DNA from: Spirochaetales bacterium
GTDB taxonomy: Bacteria; Spirochaetota; Spirochaetia; Sphaerochaetales; Sphaerochaetaceae
Reading direction: 5' to 3'
Assembly: GCA_028722305.1 (NCBI GenBank)
Contig: JAQYHB010000033.1
Location: 1-64,000, forward strand
DNA: 64,000 nt
Shown here: positions 58,575 through 64,000 of the stretch, piece by piece
How the letters are laid out: every line of letters starts with the position of its first letter
How positions within the stretch are numbered: the stretch's first letter is position 1
Notes under the pieces: model-generated
The model's input: only the letters and a program-made list of their open reading frames with translations
Told to the model about the DNA's origin: nothing
Databases searched by the model: none
Program-made: the position numbers and the translations under genes

Positions 58575-60713
58575 GTGTCGGTGGCAAGGGTTCCCCAGAT
58601 CATGCAGATGGAGGCGGCCGAGTGCGGGGCGGCGTGCTTGGCCATGGTCTGCGCCTATTACGAGAAGTATATCCCGCTGAGCAAGGTGCGCCTGGACTGC
58701 GGTGTCAGCCGTGACGGGTCCAGCGCCCTTGCCTTGGTGCAGACAGCCCGTTCCTACGGTTTCGAGACCACCAGCGTCACCTGTGACCTCGCCTACCTGC
58801 GCCACCAGGCGCAGCTTCCCGCCATCATCCATTGGGGATTCGACCATTATGTGGTGTTGGACGGCTTTTTCGGGCGCAAGGCGGTGATCAATGACCCGGC
58901 GCGTGGGAAGGTGAGGGTTCCGATGGAGACGCTGGACAGGATGTTCACCGGCGTCTGCATGAGCTTTACCCCTGGCCCGCGTTTCGAGAAACAGTCCAGG
59001 CGGTCCAGCGTTTCCCGCTACGTGCTTGGACGGGTGGGGTTGATGTGGAGGTCGATGGGTTTCGCCATGCTCTGCACGCTAATGACTACCATCGTCACCA
59101 TCGGTTTTACCCTGATGAACAAGGTCTTCCTTGATTCGATCCTGTCAAGCACGCCCGGTTGGCTCCAGCTCTACGGTGCGGCCTTTCTCGGGCTGATCCT
59201 TATCCAGTTTGTCACCAGCCTCATAGAGAAGCTGGCGATGCGGCGCTTCCGTACGGAGATGACCATACTCGGTTCGGTACGGTTCCTCTGGTACAGCCTC
59301 TGCCTGCCTATGGAGTTCTTTACCCAGCGCTATGCGGCGGACATAGCGGGCCGCATGGACGAGGCTGAGGAGATGTCCTCGATTATCGCATCTTGGATCG
59401 TCCCTCTGTTGGTCAACGTGCTGATGGCGATCTTCTATGTTTGGATCATGCTGTCCACTAGCGTTCCGTTGACCGCCATCGGCTTGGTCTGCACCGTCCT
59501 GATCCTGTCCGCCAACCTGATTTCCCGGACTTCCCAGCGCAACTACGCCGAGAACATGGCGGTGGAGCAGGCGCACCTGCAGACCATCGAGATTGGCGGC
59601 ATCAGCATGATAGACACCATCAAGAGCTTGGGCGCGGAGACTGGCTACTTCAACCGGTGGGCGGACCGCAGGGCGTCGCTCAACCGGATTATCGTCCATC
59701 ATGTCCCGAGCGTGGTATTCTCGGCGGTGATTCCCGAGTTCCTGCAGGAGCTTTCCAGCTTGTTGATCCTTTCCCTCGGCGTGCTCTTCGTGATGGACGG
59801 ACGGCTGACGCTGGGTGTGCTGATTGCATTCCAGAGCTTCATGAACCAGTTCCTGTATCCGATCGAGCATCTGATTGCCAGTCACGACAAGGTGGCGCAG
59901 TTGCATACTTCGGTAACCCGCATCGACGATATCCTCTCCTATCCGAAGGATCCTTTGCTAGCCCAGGGAGACGCAAGCCGCCCCTTAGTGAAATTGGCAG
60001 GGGATATCGAGTTCCGGGACTTGGTCTTTGGCTACAACCATCTGCAGCAGCCGATCCTGCAGGACCTCAGCCTGAAGATTCCCAGAGGCAAGAAGCTCGC
60101 CATTGTCGGCAGGACGGGTAGTGGCAAAAGCACGTTGGGAAAGTTGATGCTGGGGCTTTACCAGCCTTGGAGCGGTGATATCCTGCTTGACGGGGTCAAC
60201 CGAGGCGAATATCCCCGCGAGGTGCTTGCCGCCTCGATTGGCGTGGTCGACCAGGATATCAAGGTGTTTCCGGGCACACTGATGGAGAACCTGAAGTTCT
60301 GGGATCCGACCATCAAGGACGAGGCGGTCGTCCAGGCTTGCAAGGACGCGATGATCCACGACGAGATCATGCTCCGCGAGGGCGGCTACTACTGCCAGGT
60401 CGAGGAGAATGGGCGGAACTTCTCCGGCGGCCAGTTGGAGCGCTTCGAGATTGCCCGGGTTTTGGCAGCCAACCCGAGCATCCTGTTCCTGGATGAGGCT
60501 ACCAACGCGTTGGACGCCGACACCGAGGTTCAGATCATGCGGAACATCTGGGCTCGAGGACTCACGACGGTCGTCATCAGCCACCGGCTCGCCGCAATCA
60601 AGGAATGCGACGAGATCATTGTCATAGACCAGGGAAGGATCGTCGAGCGGGGTACCCATGCAGGGCTCTTTGCCTCCGGCGGACTGTATTCCCACTTGGT
60701 CATGGTGGAGTAG
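58575..60713 (+). CDS. Peptidase C39-containing ABC transporter (NHLM ABC1/PCAT type)
   Basis: A 712-aa exporter that removes a double-glycine leader and exports the peptide. The N-terminal C39 peptidase (1-140) has Gln11, catalytic Cys17 in AAECGAACLAM, His91 in HWGFDHYVVLDG and Asp107 in VINDPARG. A six-helix membrane domain (about 150-450) follows, then an ATPase with GRTGSGKSTLGKL, FSGGQLERFEIARVL and ILFLDEATNALD. GTG start behind GGAGATGAG. Its substrate is most likely the GG-leader peptide encoded at the end of the operon. Confidence 0.9.
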   Translation: MSVARVPQIMQMEAAECGAACLAMVCAYYEKYIPLSKVRLDCGVSRDGSSALALVQTARSYGFETTSVTCDLAYLRHQAQLPAIIHWGFDHYVVLDGFFGRKAVINDPARGKVRVPMETLDRMFTGVCMSFTPGPRFEKQSRRSSVSRYVLGRVGLMWRSMGFAMLCTLMTTIVTIGFTLMNKVFLDSILSSTPGWLQLYGAAFLGLILIQFVTSLIEKLAMRRFRTEMTILGSVRFLWYSLCLPMEFFTQRYAADIAGRMDEAEEMSSIIASWIVPLLVNVLMAIFYVWIMLSTSVPLTAIGLVCTVLILSANLISRTSQRNYAENMAVEQAHLQTIEIGGISMIDTIKSLGAETGYFNRWADRRASLNRIIVHHVPSVVFSAVIPEFLQELSSLLILSLGVLFVMDGRLTLGVLIAFQSFMNQFLYPIEHLIASHDKVAQLHTSVTRIDDILSYPKDPLLAQGDASRPLVKLAGDIEFRDLVFGYNHLQQPILQDLSLKIPRGKKLAIVGRTGSGKSTLGKLMLGLYQPWSGDILLDGVNRGEYPREVLAASIGVVDQDIKVFPGTLMENLKFWDPTIKDEAVVQACKDAMIHDEIMLREGGYYCQVEENGRNFSGGQLERFEIARVLAANPSILFLDEATNALDADTEVQIMRNIWARGLTTVVISHRLAAIKECDEIIVIDQGRIVERGTHAGLFASGGLYSHLVMVE

Positions 60714-60715
60714 CG

Positions 60716-62893
60716 ATGGAAGACAAGACGATCAGGGAACGGATGGAATCGGACGAGAGGACTGTCGAGCGCTCGTTCACCGATATCGCCAGCCTTCTGG
60801 TAGGGGAAAAAGTGACCTCGTCCGGCGAGCTGAGACGGCGCAGCGCTCGCAACTCCGCCGAGGAAATCTGCAAGTATTTCCATCTGGATGACACCAGCGT
60901 TAGCCGTGAGAGCGACGAGGATGGCACGGTTCATCTGGAGCGCATCCTGCGCCCGGCGGGCTACATTTCCCGCAGGGTGAAGCTGGAGAAGGGCTGGTGG
61001 AAACGGAGTCGTTCGGTCATGCTTGCCAAAAGCGCCGACGGCCAGGCGGTCATAGCCCTGATTCCCCGCAAGTTTGATGGATACACCTTCTTTGATTACC
61101 GCGCGGGACGCCGGAGGACGGTCAATGCCCTGACGGCGACGGAGATTTCCGACCATGCCAAGGTTTTCATCAAGCCCCTTCCCCAGCGGGAGCTGGATCA
61201 TAAGGACGTAGGCAGGTATCTTCTCGGAAACATCTCGCTTCCCGATTTGTGGTTCTTTGTCGTTCTCGCGGTCCTGGTGACGTTGCTGAGTTTCTTTACC
61301 CCTGTCGCCTACCGGTATCTGATCGGAAGTCTTGCTCCTACCGGACAAAAGATGATGGTGTTCTCCTCCTTTTTCTGCCTTGCCGGGGTGTTGCTGGGAA
61401 AGGCGTTTTTCAGCATGTGCAAGGCGGTGGACGGCTACCGGCTGGGAAACTCGCTGGAGTTCGATTTTCAGAACGCCGTCATGGGGCGGTTGATGTATCT
61501 GCCGAGTTCCTATTTCTCCAAGTTCGCCACCGGAGAGGTCTCTGCCCAGATCAACGCTCTCGGCAAGGTACCCAGACTGGTGACCAACCTATTGACGGGC
61601 AGCGGACTGGAGATGGTGATGATGCTTTCCCTTTTGGTCCAGGCAAACAAGTTCGGCGGGCCGATAGTCTATGTGACGTTGCTTTTCCTTCTGGCCGAGG
61701 TGTTGATCGCCCTTTCCGCAGAGCGTCGGTTGCTCCGGGCGGAGCGGATGGTACAGAAACGTTCATCGGTGTTGTATACCTTCGTCTACAACATGTACGA
61801 GGGCATGCAGAAGCTGAAGAACGGCGGCGCGGAGAAACGGGCCTTCGCCCGGTGGGCGTCGCTGTACCGCAACGCGCAGGATCCCACCTATGTCCAGCCG
61901 CTTTCCCTGATTGTCAGCAATGTCCTGATCCGTACCCTCAGCTATCTGGGGACGCTGGTCGTTTGCTTCATGGCGGTCCAAAGAAGCCTTTCCCAGGCGG
62001 ACTATGTCGCCTATACGGTTACAATCGGGATTATCAGCAGCGCCTTCTTCTCTGTCGTCGATGTAGTGCAGTCCTTTGCGAGAATCCAGTCGAATCTCGA
62101 GGTCGGGGATCCGATCCTTTCATCGGTTCCTGAACTGACCAGCGAGAAGCACTTCGTGCGTGACTTGGAGGGCAAGATCGAGGTGAACCACGTTGGCTTC
62201 AAGTATCCGGGACAGAACACCCACGTCCTCTCAGGGTGCTCCTTCACGATCAACGCGGGGGATTACGTTGCCTTGGTGGGGCGCACGGGCAGTGGCAAGA
62301 GCACGCTGGTCAAGCTGTTGCTCGGTTTTCTGAAGATGGATGATGGAGCGATCTATTATGACGGCAAGGACCTCAACACGCTGGACCTTCCCTCGCTCCG
62401 TTGCCATATCGGTACGGTGATGCAGAACGGCAAGCTCTTCGCGGGGGACATACGTAGCAACATCTCAATCATGGATTCCTCAATCAGCGATGAGGAGATC
62501 CAGAAAGCCTGCGAGATAGCCGGCATCTGGGAAGATATCCGGAAAATGCCGATGGGGCTCCACACCTTTGTAGGCGAGGGGGCTGGAGGTCTTTCCGGAG
62601 GGCAGAAGCAGCGTATCATGATCGCGAGGGCGTTGGTCTCTCATCCAAGGATGATGATTCTGGACGAGGCGATGAACGCGCTGGACTACCTGACACAGAA
62701 ACGCATCTCCATGTATCTGGAGAACGAGAAGTGCACCCGTATCATCGTCAGCCATCGTCTCTCCACCATCAAGCAGTGCTCGAAGATCCTGGTCCTGGAC
62801 CAGGGGCGGATTGTCGAGGAAGGGACGTATGAGGAACTGGCCGTTCCTGGCACCCAGTTCTCGCATCTGGTGGGCGCGTCCAATGCGCTGTGA
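60716..62893 (+). CDS. Second ABC transporter of the peptide-export operon (NHLM ABC2 type)
   Basis: A 725-aa protein with an N-terminal cytosolic region of about 175 residues (no C39 motif), a membrane domain of about six spans (from about 180; LWFFVVLAVLVTLLSFFTPV) and an ATPase with GRTGSGKSTLVKLL, LSGGQKQRIMIARAL and MMILDEAMNALD. This layout is that of the NHLM_micro_ABC2 family, always paired with a peptidase-bearing ABC1. The two may work as a heteromeric exporter. The ATG lies 2 nt after the ABC1 stop; the upstream open frame is a shadow. Confidence 0.87.
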   Translation: MEDKTIRERMESDERTVERSFTDIASLLVGEKVTSSGELRRRSARNSAEEICKYFHLDDTSVSRESDEDGTVHLERILRPAGYISRRVKLEKGWWKRSRSVMLAKSADGQAVIALIPRKFDGYTFFDYRAGRRRTVNALTATEISDHAKVFIKPLPQRELDHKDVGRYLLGNISLPDLWFFVVLAVLVTLLSFFTPVAYRYLIGSLAPTGQKMMVFSSFFCLAGVLLGKAFFSMCKAVDGYRLGNSLEFDFQNAVMGRLMYLPSSYFSKFATGEVSAQINALGKVPRLVTNLLTGSGLEMVMMLSLLVQANKFGGPIVYVTLLFLLAEVLIALSAERRLLRAERMVQKRSSVLYTFVYNMYEGMQKLKNGGAEKRAFARWASLYRNAQDPTYVQPLSLIVSNVLIRTLSYLGTLVVCFMAVQRSLSQADYVAYTVTIGIISSAFFSVVDVVQSFARIQSNLEVGDPILSSVPELTSEKHFVRDLEGKIEVNHVGFKYPGQNTHVLSGCSFTINAGDYVALVGRTGSGKSTLVKLLLGFLKMDDGAIYYDGKDLNTLDLPSLRCHIGTVMQNGKLFAGDIRSNISIMDSSISDEEIQKACEIAGIWEDIRKMPMGLHTFVGEGAGGLSGGQKQRIMIARALVSHPRMMILDEAMNALDYLTQKRISMYLENEKCTRIIVSHRLSTIKQCSKILVLDQGRIVEEGTYEELAVPGTQFSHLVGASNAL

Positions 62894-62902
62894 CGTTCTC
62901 TC

Positions 62903-62931
62903 TTGCCTATTTCTTGTTTTTGAAGTAAATT
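62903..62931 (+). promoter_or_regulatory. Possible separate promoter of the precursor peptide gene
   Basis: TTGCCT (62903-62908), a 17-nt spacer and TAAATT (62926-62931), in the 59-nt gap after the ABC2 gene. The leader would begin close to AAGGGAG, the Shine-Dalgarno. It would allow more precursor than transporter to be made. Confidence 0.4.
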
Positions 62932-62952
62932 AAGGTAAGGGAGAAACTTCGT

Positions 62953-63186
62953 ATGAAGTGGCTGAAAAGATCTTACGGTACAGCCAATGCACTGACTGAT
63001 ACCGACCTTTCCCAAGTGGAAGGTGGAGCGAAAGTCGCCACCATCCATTTACATGCGGAAGTGCCGAACCGGGTGGAGACGACGGTAGGGGCTGATGGTT
63101 CCTACGCTGTCACTGCGAATGGCGATGCACGACTGAGCACGTATCAGGATGGTGATGGAGTTCGGGTGAACGTCGTCGCTAGCTGA
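62953..63186 (+). CDS. Double-glycine-leader peptide precursor (bacteriocin/RiPP-like)
   Basis: A 77-aa peptide. Residues 1-25 form a leader fitting the GG-leader consensus exactly: Leu14 at -12, Leu19 at -7, Val22 at -4 and Gly24-Gly25 at -2/-1 (NALTDTDLSQVEGG). Cleavage by the C39 domain encoded upstream would release a 52-aa core beginning AKVATIHLHAEV. The core has no Cys, is rich in Val, Thr, Asp and Gly, and is not obviously amphipathic. No LanM, YcaO, radical SAM maturase or cyclodehydratase is adjacent. Could be an unmodified bacteriocin, signal or secreted effector. AAGGGAG precedes the ATG. Confidence 0.8.
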   Translation: MKWLKRSYGTANALTDTDLSQVEGGAKVATIHLHAEVPNRVETTVGADGSYAVTANGDARLSTYQDGDGVRVNVVAS

Positions 63187-63201
63187 CGGCATCCACATCA
63201 C

Positions 63202-63232
63202 AAAGGGCGGCCGAAAGGTCGCCTTTATTTGT
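63202..63232 (+). terminator. Intrinsic terminator of the peptide-export operon
   Basis: AAAGGGCGGCC-GAAA-GGTCGCCTTT forms a stem with a GNRA-type tetraloop, one G-U pair and one bulge, followed by a T-rich ATTTGT tail. It lies 15 nt after the precursor stop. Confidence 0.75.
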
Positions 63233-63653
63233 GGGATGGCCAGTCTTGCGGGAGGAGTTCTCGTAGATTCGGTGGAAGAACTACGGGAGACCTTCCTGGT
63301 GTACTTTGCCGGTCCTGCTCTGGGGCTAGACGTCAGTCTTGACGGATCCGAATGTTGATCGGACCATAATCACAGATTCATTGCCATCGAATAAGGTCTT
63401 GCGCATGGTGGCTTGGGCATCATTTGGGATTGCCTGTTGCTTTTGAGGTATATCCCGAAGAATTCCTCTTGATCAAAAGCTTCCAGGAGTTGCCACTTGT
63501 TGGCAGAGTTGTGTATGAATTTGGCAAACCGATATCAACAACTTGACAAATTTTAAAAAATACTTGGCAACTTTTTCCTGTTTCCCGACCTCCTGTTTGA
63601 GCCTTTATGTGTCCCCTTGCAGGAATCCCTTCTCCGTGCCATCATCCTTTATC
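63233..63653. other. Long AT-richer intergenic region
   Basis: About 420 bp without a convincing gene, falling in GC content towards 63540 (TTGACAAATTTTAAAAAATACTTGG). A 40-codon frame at 63236-63358 (begins MASLAGGVLVDSVEELRETF) lacks a Shine-Dalgarno and is doubtful. Near the right end TTGCAG (63617-63622), a 17-nt spacer and CATCAT (63640-63645), 8 nt before the next ATG, form a plausible leaderless promoter. No transposase fragment, terminal repeat or RNA gene was recognised. Confidence 0.4.
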
Positions 63654-64000
63654 ATGTTCCAACCGATTCCCACCCAGCGGGCCCATGTCCTGTGCGAGAT
63701 GCTGAAGACCGACCTTGATGTCCATCAGACGATGGACTGGGAGGGCGAGGGAGCCATATCGACCGAGGCTATGTTCAGCGGAAGCCGAGGTCATATGATC
63801 GGCCTGTTGCTGTGCAAGGACGAGAAGCAGAACAAGCATCTGCTCAAGGCCTTCAGCGGGGTCTATGATGGGCATTGGGAAATCCCGGGTTGGACCGGCC
63901 CCTGCTTCGATGTTCCTCGCTACAAGGCGATCCTGGAAGCATATGACCAACGGATCAAACGCGCGGAGCGGGAAGGCAAGGAGAGCGCCTCGCTCTCCCT
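63654..64000 (+). CDS. RluA-family pseudouridine synthase, N-terminal part (runs off the window)
   Basis: The frame starting MFQPIPTQRAHVLCEMLKTD stays open to the window end (115 complete codons). It contains MFSGSRGHMIGLLLCKD, LLKAFSGVYDGHW and IPGWTGPCFDVPRY. This is the accessory N-terminal region of long RluA-type pseudouridine synthases (the '(M/R)GLLV..LKAFSG...PGF.PP.FD' block); the catalytic domain would lie beyond the window. No Shine-Dalgarno; a -10-like CATCAT lies 8 nt upstream. The open frame on the opposite strand here is a shadow. Confidence 0.7.
   Translation, partial: MFQPIPTQRAHVLCEMLKTDLDVHQTMDWEGEGAISTEAMFSGSRGHMIGLLLCKDEKQNKHLLKAFSGVYDGHWEIPGWTGPCFDVPRYKAILEAYDQRIKRAEREGKESASLS

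Noticed and set aside
62953-63186. Precursor as a Nif11- or nitrile-hydratase-type leader peptide
   Set aside because: The leader is only 25 residues and fits the classical short GG type; long NHLP/Nif11 leaders are about 70 residues.
63236-63358. 40-codon frame after the precursor peptide terminator
   Set aside because: Tempting as a second secreted peptide, but it has no Shine-Dalgarno, follows a terminator, and its LAGG is too close to the N-terminus for a GG leader.
63642-63950. 102-codon minus-strand frame at the right end
   Set aside because: The plus strand in the same place encodes the recognisable N-terminal region of a long RluA-type pseudouridine synthase.
1-64000. CRISPR arrays, insertion sequences, prophage genes, rRNA genes
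   Set aside because: No regularly spaced repeats, transposase motifs, phage structural genes or rRNA sequence were seen anywhere in the window.

Overview
The window reads as a chromosomal segment of a GC-rich, diderm, heterotrophic bacterium, most probably a spirochaete of the Sphaerochaeta/Treponema kind. This placement is an inference from three things: solute-binding proteins with short signal peptides followed by a Lys/Glu/Ser/Gly-rich start, several small outer-membrane beta-barrel proteins with no counterpart in Gram-positives, and a hexuronate (uxuA/uxuB) sugar-acid locus. No rRNA gene is present. The only RNA gene seen is one tRNA-Arg(CCG). No insertion sequence, CRISPR array or prophage was found.

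Layout. 1-1204: a C-rich non-coding stretch and a truncated RecG-like/Schlafen-type regulator of lower GC. 1325-8102: a purine-salvage-like operon (Pot-type ABC importer, adenine-deaminase-like and MtaD-like aminohydrolases), then a convergent TetR gene with its own palindrome. 8737-12642: rplU-rpmA-obg-nadD-yqeK-lipoprotein-rsfS. 12698-16696 (minus): a TrpXYZ-like ABC importer with two paralogous binding proteins. 16825-27079: a ten-gene plus-strand poly-gamma-glutamate operon (two lipoproteins, one of them a gamma-glutamyltransferase; DUF6305-like protein; TRAP large permease; 49-aa membrane peptide; double-domain metallo-deacylase; an 85-aa protein; PgsB, PgsC, PgsW). 27081-32059: tRNA-Arg, nucleotidyltransferase, LOG protein, two related outer-membrane proteins and a degenerate Fic protein. 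32008-44016: housekeeping genes (CpXC protein, RlmKL, Hsp33, SDR, NtrB/NtrC-type two-component pair, oligoendopeptidase, RlmD/TrmA-type methyltransferase, NAD synthase). 44024-48796: two outer-membrane proteins and uxuA-gntR-uxuB. 48829-55631: SecB-like protein, small membrane protein, two PhnP-like metallo-beta-lactamase proteins, polA, coaE and a coiled-coil membrane protein. 55638-63232: a KamA-family radical SAM enzyme, diverging from an MFS transporter and a compact NHLM-type peptide-export operon that ends in a double-glycine-leader precursor. 63654-end: start of an RluA-type pseudouridine synthase.

Most notable. (a) The export operon at 58041-63232 has an adaptor that lacks the periplasm-spanning hairpin, a C39-peptidase ABC transporter, a second ABC transporter and a 77-aa precursor whose leader fits the GG consensus at -12, -7, -4, -2 and -1. 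No modification enzyme is encoded beside it. (b) The poly-gamma-glutamate operon combines a polymer synthase core with a surface gamma-glutamyltransferase, a tandem-domain deacylase and a lone TRAP permease. (c) Several genes have a sigma70-like -10 box 6-8 nt before the ATG and no separate Shine-Dalgarno, which suggests leaderless mRNAs. Three of these are divergent pairs, one sharing a palindromic -35 box (56718-56723) and one with overlapping -35 boxes (35864-35870).
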